From the NCBI GenBank assembly GCA_016748015.1, contig JAAOMT010000518.1, positions 510,603 through 550,891 of the forward strand: DNA of 40,289 bases, given 5' to 3'. Position 1 is the stretch's first letter; each line of letters begins with the position of its first letter. The translations under genes were made by a program, and so were the position numbers. Positions 1 through 11,272 of the stretch are shown here, piece by piece. The notes beneath the pieces were generated by a model. That model was not told the origin of the DNA and did not search any database. It saw nothing but the letters and a program-made list of their open reading frames with translations. Source of the stretch: Geosiphon pyriformis. Its lineage: Eukaryota; Glomeromycota; Glomeromycetes; Archaeosporales; Geosiphonaceae.

Positions 1-34
1 GTTGTTGTTCTATTATAATTATTGGTTCTAAATT

Positions 35-1369
35 TCAGGGAATATCTTCAGGATTAATTAAAGAGGAATGTGTACCAATTTGTGGAATTAATGTTTCAGA
101 ATTGTTTCTGGAATGATAGTGTTTCAATCTGTCTCCATGTGCAACTTTTGCTAGTATTTTATCATCAAGTCTTAACTTGTATGATCCATTGCCTAGAATT
201 TCGTGAATATAAAATGGTCCATCCCATTTGTTTTCAAATTTCCCACTCCATTGTTTTTTAGTCTTAGTTTTGTGTAAGAGAACTTTATTTTCAACTTTAA
301 ATTCATTGGTAATAGGTGGTAATTTGTTGTTATGTTTTTCTTTTTGTTGAGCTTGGGAATGTTCAATATAAGTTGCTGCTATTCTTTTTTTTCCTTCCAG
401 TGTACTAAAAAGAGTATAGGCCCTTCTTTGGAGTGTTTTTTGAAAGTTTTCATCATTGATTGGTTGCACTGGGTAAGTTTCTACTATGAAATTAATTGAT
501 AATGTTGCTGTTCTTCCATAAGTAAGATCAAATGGTGTGTGTTTTATAGTATCTTGTTTTAGCATTCTGTATGCTAGTAACACTGATGGAATAAAAATAT
601 CCCATTCCTGCTCAAAGTCTGTTGAGACTTTGGCTAAATATTCACACAATATTCTGTTGAAACGTTTTACAAGTCTATTTGTTTAAGGGTGATAAGGTGA
701 TGATAGAGGTCTTTTGACATTAAACTGTTCACAAATTTCTTGTATCAAGTTGTTCACAAAATGTGTTTCTTGATCAGATAAAAGTTCAATTTGGCATCCA
801 TGTCTACAAATAATGTCTTCATAGATGAAATTTGCTACTGATTTTGCATCTGCTCTTTGGATAGCTCTAGCTTTAAGCCATTTGGTAAGATAATCTACTG
901 CTACTGCAATATAGCAATTTCTTTGGGTTGTGATAAGTAATGGTCTAACTAAATTAATTCCAACTCTGTCAAAAGATTGTCCAACTTTGATTGGATTTAA
1001 AGGTTCTGTGGGGCGAGTTTCTTCTTTTCTTTGACAACTATCACAAGATTCTACATATTGTCAAATGTCTTTTTGCATGTGAGGCCAAAAATAATGTTCA
1101 AGAGTTTTTTGAATTGTTCCATCTCTTTCCAAGTGTGCTGAAAAAGAATTTGTGTGCATGTTGTATAGAATTGTTTCTTTTTCATTTTCTTGTACTAATC
1201 TGAGTGATTGGTTTGAGTTTTTATGATTTTTGTAATAAATTTTGTTGTGGTATATAAAATATTGTTTGGATTGGTGTTGTAATCAATGTTTTTCACTTGG
1301 AAACCAATTTTCTGGCATGATAAAAGTTTCCAAATAGTTTTTGATGTTGTTGTAGTTTTCTGGATCCAT
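35..1369 (-). pseudogene. Integrase of element A (separate ORF, defective)
   Basis: The reading frame opens at an ATG at 1369, about 57 nt after the stop of the RNase H domain (1426-1428), and runs to a stop at 35-37. It contains the integrase core and, near the C-terminus, a GPY/F-type module (WSGKFENKWDGPFYIHEILG). Compared with element B, the first catalytic Asp of the DDE triad is Asn (GINLV in place of EIDLV), the second Asp is kept (LLSDQ), and the final Glu is Lys (LVKRFN in place of LVEKFN). Both losses fit G-to-A transitions. Several in-frame stops are present, for example in KH* and HP*TNR, where E or B has Arg or Gln. Integrase inserts the cDNA into the nucleus-located genome; this copy should be inactive. 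The longest open piece is 35-649. Confidence 0.9.
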
Positions 1370-1425
1370 TGTTGTTGATTTTGTAGTTTGTTCTGCTGTT
1401 AAGTTTATTGGTGTTGATGTTGGTA

Positions 1426-2640
1426 TTAATATTGTCTCATCTTTGAGAGGCTGTTAACATTAGTGTGTATTTTTCCTGGTTTGTGGTGTACAATATATTT
1501 GTAGTCTGCTAAAAAGTCATTCCATTGAAACTGTTTGGCACTTTGTTCAGTTTTCTTTTTATTGAAAATGTTTAAGAGCCCAGATAATTGTGGCAGTTTT
1601 TAATTCAGTTAAGCCGTATTTTAGTTCTGTTGGTTTGAGTATTCTACTAGCATAGATGATGATTTGTTCTTACCCATTTTCATCTAATTGTGATAAGATA
1701 ACACCAAATACTATATGTGAAGCATCAGTAGCTAATTGGAACTGTTTGTTGAAGTCTGGGTAAGCAAGAACTGGGGCTGTTGTCAATTTTGTTTTGAGAG
1801 TTTCAAAAGCTTTTTGTTGTTTTTCAGTCTATTTGTATGGCATGTTTTTGTTGGTAAGATAATTGAGTGGTTTGGCAATTTCTGAAAATTCTTTTATGAA
1901 TTTTTGATAGTAAAAGGCTAATCCTACAAATCCTCTTAGTTCTGTGGTATTTCTGAGAGTTTGAAAGTTTTTGACAGCACTGATTGTTCCAGGATTTGGT
2001 TTGACTCCATTTTTGCTAACAATGTGTCCAAGGAAGATTAAGCTTGTTTTTCTAAAGTGACATTTTTCAATGTTTAACTTCAATCCTGCTTTTTATAATC
2101 GTTGAAAAACTTTTTATAGGTGGATAAAATGAGTCTCAAAGCTTGGTGAGTATACATCAGTGTCATCAAGATAAACAACTACTGATTGCCACAAGAGTCC
2201 TTCATATACAACATCCATAAGTCGCTAGAATGTTGCTGGTGCATTGCAGAGTCCAAAAGGCATAATATTAAACTCATAGTTTCCTTCCTGAGTGGTAAAT
2301 ACTGTTTTGGGTCAGTCTTTTGGGTCCATTTCGACTTGCCAGTATCCACTTTCCAAGTCTAAAGTTAAGAAGAACTTGGCTTTTCCTAGAGCATCTAGCA
2401 TGTCATCAATTCTTGAAAGAGGGTAGGCATCTCTAATTGTTATACTGTTCAATTGGTAATAGTCAACACAAAATCTGATTTTTCCATTTTTCTTTTTGAC
2501 AAAGACTACTGGTGAGGCCCAAGAACTTCTTGATGGTTGAATCAATTTGTTATTGAGCATTCTCTGGACTTCTTCTCTAATGAATTGGTGACTGGCAGGT
2601 AGCACTCTGTAAGCTTGCTAACATTTTGGTAGAGTATCTC
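1426..2640 (-). pseudogene. Reverse transcriptase and RNase H domains of element A (defective)
   Basis: This is the C-terminal part of the A gag-pol frame. Reverse transcriptase motifs include KKKNGKIRFCVDY, a LDLESGYWQVEMDP block, the FGLCNAPATF block and an intact YLDD catalytic box near 2165. The thumb and connection (FLGHIV, RGFVGLA) follow, then RNase H with LATDAS. The longest open pieces are 2312-2605 and 1829-2083. Stops occur where Arg is expected (KD*PKT; E has KDRPKT) and where Gln is expected (ATF*RLM). In RNase H, about 23 residues present in E, including the TDN catalytic segment, are missing near 1553, and the junction also shifts frame. The domain would copy element RNA to cDNA in a virus-like particle, but this copy cannot be functional. 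Confidence 0.9.
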
Positions 2641-3219
2641 CTGTATGGATCTGATGTTAAATGATATCCATTTTTCCCAAGTTATTGTTGTCTTTTGCAA
2701 ATATATCTGCAAATTCAGCTATCAATTGTTTCAATTGTCTTTGTTGTTGAGGTTCTAAGGGACCCATGTTGATATGAGAGAGTTTTTTTTCCAAAAGATG
2801 ATAGTTTTCAGTGGTGGGAATGATATTTGGATTTGGGAGTAGAGTGTGTCTTATAATTTCGATAAAATTAGAGACAATTTGAGGGTTTTCATCTTGAAAA
2901 ATATTGCTGTGTATGATTCCAATCTCTAATTTGTTTAATAAGACAATAAAGTAATTATTGGGATTGTAGAATATAACTCGAAATTTTTTCATTTCTTTGG
3001 GAATATAAACGTTTGGAATTGAGATTTTATGCTTCAAACAGATTTGTTTATTGGATTCAAAGATTTGTTAAGTAGTAGTGGGTTTTGAGCAAGTGTAAAT
3101 TTCGTAATGTTCTCCAAAAGTTGAAATGGTAATTGGTTGAGAAAGTTGAAGAATCTGGTAAGATTCATTTTGTATTTTAAGAGCTATGTTTATTAAAACT
3201 GTAAATCATTTAGTTGAAC

Positions 3220-3680
3220 CGAAATCTTGAGTTCTTCTTTCACTTTTTCCCAATTGTTCTCTGTTGTTAACTGATTGTAGATCCAAAATATTGATTAAGG
3301 ATAGGTAAATTGCTTAAGCAATTTTTTCAGCATGTTCAATCTTGAATGGTTTGTCTGTTTCATTCTGCAATATGATGGTAATGTCTCCAGTGTATCCTGC
3401 ATCTATAACTTCTTCTTTAATATTAATTCCTTTGCTTGCCAATGATGATCTGGAGGCAATTTGAACCATTGCTCCAGGTGGAATTTCAAGAGTGATTTTG
3501 AGATTGATTTTTGTCAAAGACTTTGGTTGAAGAACCAAAGTATCTTTTCCTGGATATCTTAAGTCATATCCGGCATCAATTTTGTGTGCTTTTTCTGGTC
3601 TGATTCCTTGACCATGGTTGTCAAAATATTTAAGTTGTAGAGTTGGTTGCTTTTCAAGGAGATAGATGAGAGTGGTTGGT
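3220..3680 (-). pseudogene. dUTPase domain of element A (decayed motif 5)
   Basis: A trimeric-type dUTPase is embedded in the gag-pol frame between the cysteine-rich linker and reverse transcriptase. Motif 1 reads DAGYDL (near 3570), motif 2 is SRSSLASKG, and motif 3 is VIDAGYTGDI. The motif 4 region EHAEKIA is followed by a stop at 3314. Motif 5 has decayed from RGTQGFGSTG in E to RRTQDFGSTK, three Gly codons each changed by G-to-A. The family hydrolyses dUTP to dUMP and pyrophosphate and so keeps uracil out of cDNA. The open part spans 3314-3538, and the coding similarity to E continues on both sides in the same frame. The stop and the loss of the glycine-rich motif 5 make activity unlikely. 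Confidence 0.9.
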
Positions 3681-3779
3681 AGTTCTTCTACTAGTTCAAA
3701 TACTCTAAATTCAATTTCATTTTTATCATTCTCATCTGGCAGAGGAATGCTAAAAGCATAACATTCTAAACACTATTGG

Positions 3780-4520
3780 TCATTACAAGGCATAACATAT
3801 TCTTCACACAATTGAATGTTTATTTGCTCTAATCATTAAATTTGAGCTTTTTTGGTCGAATATGTGTGGCTTGCAATTTGGTGGTAGGTTTCTACTTCAT
3901 CTTCATAATCAAATCCAGCTAATTCCATGGTATACTCAATGTATTCAGCTTCTTTCATTTGGTGGACATCTTCTTGTGTGGCTCCATTGATCAATACTAT
4001 TGCTAGGTCAAAAATCATTTCAGCATCATGAGGATAGTAGTAAAGTTTATTGAGAGCACTATTGTATGCTGCATCAAATAGTGTTCCTCTTCTGACTTTT
4101 TCCGAAATTGCTAGAGCATATTGACAAGTTTGATCACATACTCCTCCTCTCATTGCAACATCAATCCAGTTGCATTCTTCTGATAGCATATCTCCACATG
4201 TAAGGCAAGGTGTGTTGTCCTATTTTTCACTTCTTTTTGGAGATCCAAATCGTTCTCTATAGCATGCTTTGTAAAAGTAATAGGTATGAGTTTTATATTT
4301 CTCTTCTGGAGAAATACATGCTCCCATTGATGAAAGTTTTTTGTTGCAATCTTTGCATTTGAGTGGAATATAGGGTGGTTGTTTCTGTAGTTCTGGTGTA
4401 GAATATCTAACTTTCTTCCATCTTCTTGATTTTTCAAAAATCTCCTGTTCTGTTTCTTCAGCCCAATTAGATGTTGATCCAAGAGCCATGTAGGTTTCAG
4501 TAAGTGGCATTTCTTTTTTT
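3780..4520 (-). pseudogene. Cysteine-rich linker domain of element A, function unknown
   Basis: This part of the gag-pol frame lies between protease and dUTPase and does not resemble any standard retroelement domain I know. It has three cysteine clusters. The first, in the open piece 4220-4510, has CKDC-KKLSSMGAC and a later YKACYRE where E has YYCKACHRE. The second, in 3836-4189, has CLTCGDML, EECNW and GGVCDQTCQY. The third, near 3780-3835, corresponds to E's CEECIMPC. A well-conserved helical-looking stretch (NSALNKLYYYPHDAE) follows the second cluster. The same arrangement occurs in elements B and E. Cys spacing suggests zinc binding. A stop at about 4218 replaces a Trp codon that B keeps (HRKWN). 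Confidence 0.75.
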
Positions 4521-4569
4521 TCTTCAAATTCAAATACTGGAGCTTTTTCTGATTGTTTGTTAAAAGTAC

Positions 4570-5160
4570 TACAGGTTGCAGGTACTATGGTATATTGTTC
4601 TTGGTATGAGATTTTAAGTTTTTGAGTTTTCCAGTTCAGGTTTGCATTGGCCTTGAGAAGCCAATTATTTCCGATTAGAGCTTGGTATTAGGGTGCATCT
4701 ATAACAAGAACTTTAACTGGAATGGTAATTCCATTAATTGAAAAAAGGAAATCATCAATTTCTCCTACTGGAGTCTTCTTTATACCATCAGCTGTAACAA
4801 TAACTGTTTGAGCTGGTCTGTCTATGTTTTGTTTAAGTTGTTGCATCAGCTGGTAAGTGATGATACTTCCAGCTAATCTACTATCTAAGATTAAGCGAAT
4901 GGGTTTTTTTTCCACTGTAGCTTCTGTGTACATAGCAGTAATTGCTTTCTGTTCATTGACTGCTGCATTACTAAGCAGAAATGGTGATTCATTTGCTTCA
5001 AATTCGAATAGAAATATATCTGACAGATTGGCATTTTGGGCAATTTGAGCTGATGGAATGGTGTGGTTGGAAGGGTTTGATCTTGGTGCTGCAACTTCAC
5101 CTTCAAAAAGTGCAGTTTGTTGAAAATCCGATTTCTCTGGTATTGTAAGATAACTGGGTT
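4570..5160 (-). pseudogene. Retroviral-type aspartic protease domain of element A
   Basis: The open piece 4688-4933 encodes the catalytic core LILDSRLAGSIITYQLMQ followed by VIVTADG and ITIPVKVLVIDAP. The usual DSG (or DTG) triad is DSR here, a Gly-to-Arg change by one G-to-A transition; element E still has DSG in the same place. The frame is shared with the upstream gag and with the downstream cysteine-rich and dUTPase segments. A stop near 4688 stands where a Gln codon is expected (P*YQALIGN). This family cleaves the gag-pol polyprotein during particle maturation. The missing Gly should disable the enzyme. Confidence 0.88.
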
Positions 5161-6986
5161 AAGTATAATAGTAATTGGGTCTTTGCTGACCAGAATTTCG
5201 AAGAACCAACTGGTTATTTAAATTGATTCTGTTGTTGTTACTCTGCAATTGATTTTGGGATGTAAATTGGTTATGTTGAACCAATCTTCTTGTTGGTATT
5301 TGATATTGTTGAGTGGGTGGTGTCTGATATGGCTGAATTGATAAAGATTGCTGATATTGTTGCTGCATTGGTTATAGAGCTGGTGGATAGTAACTGTTTT
5401 GATTTTGTGGTCTTGGTGAATAATAGATTGGTGGTGGAGATTAGTAATAAGATTGTTGTGGTGAAGAGTAATGTTGATTACTCCTGTTTTGTTGGTCTCT
5501 TTGTAATTTCCTACAATCTCTTTTCCAGTGTCCTGGAATTCCACAATAATGACAATTTTGAGGTTGGTTGTTAGATAGTAATCCAAAATTGTTTTGGTTG
5601 CATTATTGTGGGGGTTGATATCTTTGTGGTTGTTATTGCTGTTGTTGTTGGTTTGTGAAGTAGCTTTCAACCTTTTTTGTAAGTTGGTCTATCTTCTCTT
5701 TAGCTGCTAAGCTGGTTTCTCCAATTGCAAGGTTTACAAGCTTGGTGTAATTTGCTTTTTCTATTGCCATTTTATAGCTCTTTGCATGTCTAATAGCAGT
5801 TGCTAAGTCTGCTGGAGCATGTGAATGGACTTTCTTAATCAGTTTGTCTTTTAACCCTACTATAAACTAATCCAAAATTTGAGCATCAGAATAGTAGTTA
5901 TTAGTTTCCAATTGTCGGATTCGTCTGAGAAGTTTGTTAAATCTTCTAAGATAAGTCATAACAGTTTCAGATGTTTCTTGTTTGATATTGCAAAAGCAGT
6001 TTCTGAGAGTGATAGAGGTATTGTTATCAGTGAATTGTTGTAGAAAAGCATCTTTGAATGCTTGCCAGTTTTCAAATGATTCTTCTAAATTTTCAAAACC
6101 ATTTTCCTGTTGTTCCTTGGAGAAAGTAGGGAATTGCTTTAAGCATTCTTGCTGCAATCCAACCATTTGCATCTCCTGCTTTTTGAACTTTGTCAAGTCA
6201 TTCTTAAGAACTGGTATTATTGTCTTTACCAATAAATTCTGGGATTTTTGCAATATAAGCAGTTGCCATTTTTTCTTTGTTTTCTGTAATTTCTTCTGGT
6301 TCTGATTCAGTTTTTTTACTTTCCAAGCTTTCTGAATGATTATTTTTGTTTTCCTATAAGTAATCAATGATATTGGCACTTGTTGATATTGGTTTTTGTT
6401 GTTGAGTAGGATTTCTAGGTGACTGAAAATCTTCTGGTCTGAAAAAATGGTTAAGTAGTAAACTTGGTGTTTGTAATTGAACAAGTAAAATTAAAAATAG
6501 TGTAATAAAAAGTGGTAATTTAACACTGGTTCCTTGTTCAGGTGTTTGCAAGTGTTTGGCAGTTGTCTTTGATAGTATTGGAGTGTTTGGAGTGGTTCTT
6601 AAGTATTGTTTCACTTTTTGTTTGCCTCTGTTGCTTGTCTCTGTTTTTGATTCAAAGTTAAAAGAGTATTTGGGCTGTACTAGGTATTTTTCTTTACAGT
6701 ACTTAATAATATTAAAATTAAGTTCTTGGAAGTAGGTAGCAAGTGTTTCACTGTTCAGGTCTTCTGTTCCCAATTGTGAATAGTGCACTAAATTATTGTA
6801 GAGGTTGCTTCTAACTTCTGAAATGTTGTAGTTTTCAAAAAGATAATTGTTGATACGATTTTCAATATATTGGTATACTGATTTCTTAACAACTTCAATT
6901 TCGTCTGGAATGTTGAATCTTTGCTTGCAGTGAGTGTAAATTGACTGATGATACTCTAGAGTTGTTGTGTCTGGTGTGGTTGCCAC
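5159..6986 (-). pseudogene. Gag of element A (capsid and zinc knuckle, frameshifted)
   Basis: Gag opens at a GTG codon at 6986 (VATTPDTTTLEY), with no in-frame ATG evident upstream. The N-terminal segment 6354-6986 is followed by the capsid-like segment seen in 5867-6484 (RNCFCNIKQETSE, NKLLRRIRQLETNN). Near 6105 an extra T relative to E shifts the frame, so the capsid core is split between two frames. A CCHC zinc knuckle lies near 5530-5575, where the reverse complement reads CHYCGIPGHWKRDC-like. A Gln/Asn/Pro-rich tail (5159-5368) leads to protease in the same frame, with no stop at the gag-pro junction where E has TGA. Gag packages the RNA in cytoplasmic particles. Confidence 0.88.
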
Positions 6987-7019
6987 TTTGAATTTGTTGT
7001 TGCTGTGTTATTTTCATGG

Positions 7020-7029
7020 AAGAACACCA
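7020..7029 (-). other. Primer-binding site of element A
   Basis: On the minus strand TGGTGTTCTT begins two bases after the LTR end TAACA, the usual position for minus-strand primer annealing. E and F have TGGTGCTCTT at the same place, so this copy has one C-to-T change. The primer would be a tRNA ending in AAGAGCACCA; I cannot name it. Confidence 0.7.
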
Positions 7030-7031
7030 AA

Positions 7032-7601
7032 TGTTACCAGAGGTTTTTGGTCTCTTTTTTTGAATGCTGTAACTGTCTGTTGGTTGCAAATTCACGTTTT
7101 CTAGAAGTAGTTGAACCTCCAATAACTGAATTTATCTTCAAATTATCTCCTATAATTTGAACTGCTGGGCTTATAAGTAGAATGGCCAATTCCTTGCCAG
7201 TTACTTTATGTAGTTATATTGTAGTAAATGTCAACTCTTTCCCAAGAATTGCTTGTCTGGAAGCTCACTAAAAATGTGTAGTTACTTTGCTGTAAAAGTC
7301 AACTCTTCTACAAAAATCTTGTCTGTAGGCTATCCTAATAATTGTAATAAGAAAAGAAAAGAAAAATAAAAAAAATGTAAAAGAAATAGGATTTTATCAA
7401 GGGAAACGTTTTTTATCCAGGCTTGGAGTTACTAACAGTTTACTGAAATTGGTAGCTAATCAATTTCAAAACGTTAGTTGGGTTTTGAGGATTTTCCAAG
7501 TGCAATAATTAAAGAATTTGGTTTTTTGAATTTATTTAATATTTATTTTTTTTTGTGTGTGTAAGAATAGTTCTAAGTAATAAATCTAAAATAAGATACA
7601 T
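7032..7601 (-). repeat. 5' LTR of element A, downstream piece (R/U5 side)
   Basis: In plus coordinates the LTR edge is TGTTACC at 7032, the reverse complement of the LTR end GGTAACA. The piece includes a purine-rich tract (about 7350-7386), a direct repeat of roughly 65 bp (7183-7330) and the region matching E's LTR at 33785-34354. It stops at 7601, where B is inserted after ACAT (7598-7601), and resumes at 17631. Joined length is about 1011 bp, close to the 979 bp of E's LTR. Confidence 0.92.
7598..7601. repeat. Target-site duplication (ACAT) of element B, left copy
   Basis: ACAT directly precedes B's 5' LTR and recurs at 17627-17630 directly after B's 3' LTR. Removing B and one ACAT restores a sequence matching the uninterrupted LTR of E (GATATATTTTCTT at the same place, in reverse complement). 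Confidence 0.85.
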
Positions 7602-8473
7602 TGTTATGGTTTAAGAATTTAGCAAAAGAATCATAAAAATAATACAAACTATTCAATCATAATATAGTAATGATTAACATAGTAGCAAACACCATCTCGC
7701 AATAGTGGCAAGCACCAGTTCATAATAGCAGCCAATACCAACTGGTGATAGCAGCAAACACCAGATTGAAATATCAAAAAGAAAGTATTACAATGTGTTT
7801 TCTCATAGAACTACAAACATGTATATATACAATAGCTTTAATATTGGGAAAAAACAATCAAGTAATAAAAATTATAACTTATCAAGCAATAGATCCAATT
7901 TTATCCAACAAACTCCACTTTAAATCATACATTCAAATTAAATATCCCAAGAAACTTTTAAATCAAAAAGAAATGAAAAAAAATATTTAAAACTGAATTA
8001 TCACAACCCAAAGTATTAAGAAATTTACTTGTATTATTTATTGAATGAAACTATCATTCATCAACTGAATCTCTTGGAAGAATAATTCTTGATCAAGATT
8101 ATTCATATTGTTACTAATTGATAAAAGCTTTATTGTAAGAATTAGGAAAAGCACTAAAGGCCATTAACATTCTGTGTTTCTAGATTAGAGAAACACATCA
8201 GGTAAATGCAAAGATAGCCTCAGAGAAGACCCCAGACAGTGAGTAGATTTCAGTTCAGCCTCTGAGAAGAAGTACATAAACACACACAACAATCAAAAAT
8301 TGAAGAATAACTTACATCACAACATTAAAAAGAAAGTCTTCAGTATAACAGTGACATTATCACACAAATAGAATTGAGGAACTCACAAAAGACTGATTGC
8401 AATTAAAATGGGATATCAGCAATTAAAATGGGATATCAGCAATTAAATATAACAAGAAAACCATCCTGTAACA
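7602..8473 (+). repeat. 5' LTR of element B (872 bp)
   Basis: It starts TGTTATGG and ends CCTGTAACA. It is a near copy of 16753-17626. It differs by point changes, by a tandem duplication of a 20-bp unit at 8400-8439 that the 3' LTR lacks, and by absence of a 22-bp stretch present in the 3' LTR near 16820. These differences show the insertion is not recent. Short interspersed CACC/CAGCA-type repeats occur at 7681-7760. A TATATATA stretch near 7820 could serve as a promoter element, but this is weak. Confidence 0.95.
8400..8439 (+). repeat. 20-bp tandem duplication private to B's 5' LTR
   Basis: The unit CAATTAAAATGGGATATCAG occurs twice head to tail here and once in the 3' LTR (around 17570-17595). 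It therefore arose after integration. Confidence 0.85.
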
Positions 8474-8475
8474 TT

Positions 8476-8492
8476 TGGTAAACCTTACAAGG
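8476..8492 (+). other. Primer-binding site of element B
   Basis: TGGTAAACCTTACAAGG begins two bases after the LTR end, the same spacing as in A, E and F. The sequence differs from theirs (TGGTGCTCTT), so B is expected to use a different tRNA primer. I cannot name the tRNA. Confidence 0.65.
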
Positions 8493-8555
8493 AAAGAAAA
8501 TCAAAAAGAAAATAATAATTAGCAATAATTCATTGCTAAAAAGGAAGAAACAAAA

Positions 8556-10337
8556 GTGGCGACAAAAACCCTTAATCTTACTGTTCTTGAATTCTGCTGT
8601 GCTATTTACACACAAAATTAAAGTGATCTTGGATTACCAGAAAAGTGTTGTCCAGCAGAATCTGCTCTCACTTATTATATCAATGCCAGAATAAATCATC
8701 ATATAGGAAAAGAAAAATCACACAATGCAAAACTTGGATTGTATAAAGAATTATCACAATACACTACAAAAGAAGTAGCAGTAATAGCCACAACTATTGT
8801 CAAAATCCATTGAGAAATTGAGCAATATGCCAACAAAAATTTTCCAATATTCACAGAAAACACTAGGGAACGTGCCAACAAAACCAGAAAAAATTTAGAA
8901 ACTAATCAGGAAAGTAACCAGCAAAAACTAGGAACACCTGCTCAAACACCAAAAAAAACTGTCATTCAATCAATAAAGAAACAATGTATTTATTCACCAG
9001 AAGATAAATTATACCATTTTTCACCAGAAAATAAGATACAAATTCCATTAGGAGCTGCATCATCATCAACATCAACTCCACAAATGCCAAAAACTCCTAG
9101 TTATACTGATAAAATTAAACAACATAACTGGGGAGACATACCAATTACAGGAGGATATTCATCACTATTCTAAAACCCTCTTTTTCAGCCAAAATTTAGA
9201 ACAGGGTTTGAAAACCATGAAGAGGAGTCTGAATCGGAATCCGAAAAAAAGACCAGCAAAAAAACAATCACAAGACCAGTCACTGGAACAAGCAGCCAGT
9301 CTAGAAACCAAGAAACTTGTGATCAAAAGAAAAAACCGGATATAAAAGAAGCCAACTTTAAGAACACTCAAAGAAATATCATCCTACCTCCTCTTAGACC
9401 AATAAGCCCACCAGCAGAAAACGGCAACAAAATGGCCACATCATACATTACAAGACTAACAGATTTTTTAGGAGAGGAAGAAGAAATGGATATGCACACG
9501 TGGCTCAAAGAAACACAAAAAGCTATCCAGGCAAATAATTGGAATAACCAAAGAGCAATTCAAACATTACCTTTCTTCCTAAAAGGCACAGCCAACTTGT
9601 GGTATCAAAGTCTGGAAACAAAACCCACAAGCTTTGCTGAATTTAAAAATGCACTCCTAGAGTATTTTAGCAATCCAAACACTATAATCCAACTACAAAA
9701 CAAATTCAATACTATCAAGCAAAATACTGGTGAAACTGTCACCCAATACCTTGCTCGATTCAATTGAATTTGCCATCAGATTGAAGTGATTGAACAAAGA
9801 TACTACACTGATCCTCAGGTTTTAAATCAGTTTATTAGAGGATTAAAAAGCAGCATTTTAGGAAGAGTACACCCTGCCTACCCTAATTCCTTACCAGAAG
9901 TTATTACGCTTGCCAGAGTCTTTAAATTGGCTGAGAAAGAAGCTAACCATAGTCAAATGGTTAACATGGTAATGGAGAAAAATAAGACAGAAACATTAAA
10001 GAAAAAAATAATGCAATTAGGGAAGGAACTCTCTAAGAAAATAGAAAGTTACCTCATCCCGGATCTGAGAAGAAATACATACCAACCACCCCAAAGATGC
10101 AGCCAGAAAGTCAGCGACAGTTGAAATAATTGCTTGTCATGCCAAGAATTCAGAACAAAAATGTGTGCCTGCCATTTTTGCAAATGCATAAAACATTTGA
10201 TTAGTCAATGTCAAATGCGAATAATACAAGAAGCACATGAAAATAATTACTACATGCCACCCCAAATGCTCAGAAACCAGTATATGCCAATACCACATCA
10301 ATATCCCACCACGTATCAAAATCAAGAAACTTACTAG
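8556..10337 (+). pseudogene. Gag of element B (with zinc knuckle)
   Basis: One frame runs from a GTG codon at 8556 (VATKTLNLTVLEF), aligned with the GTG starts of A, E and F, to a stop at 10335-10337. It is broken by stops near 8600, 8811, 9171, 9765 and 10122. The capsid core is in 9432-9767 (TWLKETQKAI, NNWNNQRAIQTLPFFLKGTANLWYQ) and 9786-10124 (QFIRGLKSSILGRVHP). A zinc knuckle CHFCKCIKHLISQC lies at about 10170-10211 with CX2CX4HX4C spacing, although the usual glycines are lost. A Pro/Gln/Tyr-rich tail follows. Gag would form the particle and bind the RNA. Stops are mostly TAA, TGA or TAG in place of Gln or Arg codons. Confidence 0.9.
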
Positions 10338-10409
10338 CAATAGCCTATGATAGCCAACCCGAATTGGCATCCCAAGGCCTAAAATCAGCCCATGTGAAAC
10401 CAGAACACA

Positions 10410-11071
10410 TTGGTCCAGAGAAATCCAAACTGTGCTAGAACCAATCAGCAAACCAATCCAAACTACCAAAATTATCAACAAATTTATCTTAATATACTGG
10501 AAAATCTAATTATCGAAAACAATGATGGTAAAAACATAAACAGAACCAAAAATTCCTCTAACAAATTGAGCCAGACAATACCACCAGCAGTTGTCACTGA
10601 AGATAGCAGCCTTGCAGCTATTTTTTCTTTTGAATTAGAGGAAAACGAGGCTATGTTCAATGGAGCAGCATTGGATGAAAAATGTCCAATCACTGCTATA
10701 TATACAGAAGCCACTGTAAACAATATCCCAATCAAACTTATCTTAGACAGCAGATTTGCTGGAAGCATCATAACACTTCAACTAGTAAACCAACTGGATT
10801 TCAAAGTTGATTGTGCTGCGACATTCCAATCATAACAGCCGATGGAAATACAAAGCTGCCTCATGGCAAAATCGACTCATTTTCTTTCAAAATTAACGGC
10901 ATAGTAATACCTACAAAAGTATTAGTAATAGACACTACACAATATCAAGCATTAGTAGGGAATGACTGGTTAACAAAAGCCAACACCATTCTAGACTGGA
11001 CCACTCAAGAGCTTCTGATCAATTATAATGGCCACCAGGCCAAAATTCCAGCCACCTGTGGCCATTTCTAA
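10410..11071 (+). pseudogene. Aspartic protease domain of element B (frameshifted)
   Basis: The N-terminal half is in the gag frame (10410-10835) and contains IYTEATVNNIPIKLILDSR and FAGSIITLQL. The triad is DSR instead of DSG, a Gly-to-Arg change. A frameshift near 10820 moves the reading into the frame of 10811-11071 (IITADGNTKLPHGKID, IPTKVLVIDTTQYQALVGNDW). In E the two halves are one frame, so the shift is damage and not a programmed event. The protease would mature the polyprotein; this copy should be inactive. Confidence 0.88.
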
Positions 11072-11272
11072 AAACCCAGCGCCAACCAAAGACCTACTTT
11101 CAAATTTGAGGAAAATCCAGCACTACCAGCCATCAAAACCTATCAGCTCTCTTGGGCTGATGACCAAAAAACAGGACTACCAACTGTACCAACATGGACC
11201 AGCAAAAAAAGATCCAAATAGAACCAGATAAGTTTACAAAGAAACCACTAGCAATGCAGACCAAAGCTAGAA

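Larger units (their letters stand above)
1..7601 (-). mobile_element. Ty3/Gypsy element A (dUTPase-bearing), main part, 3' end outside the window
   Basis: Read on the minus strand, this stretch carries gag, protease, cysteine-rich linker, dUTPase, reverse transcriptase, RNase H and integrase in that order, followed by the window edge just past the integrase stop. The 5' LTR starts in the window (7032 onward) and is cut at 7601 by element B; its remaining piece lies at 17631-18071. From the frameshift in gag onward, all coding segments share one minus-strand frame, which shows a single gag-pol ORF broken by stop codons. The sequence aligns by eye with element E at 33376-40289 along its length, so A and E are two copies of one family in opposite orientations. 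A is defective: it has many stops, a gag frameshift, an RNase H deletion and lost integrase catalytic residues. Confidence 0.93.

Noticed and set aside
7745-7990. 81-codon open frame repeated at 16918-17163
   Set aside because: It is duplicated only because it lies in both LTRs of element B; no recognisable protein features.
10800-10840. Programmed frameshift in B between frames of the protease
   Set aside because: The shift is inside the protease core, and E and A read through the same place in one frame.
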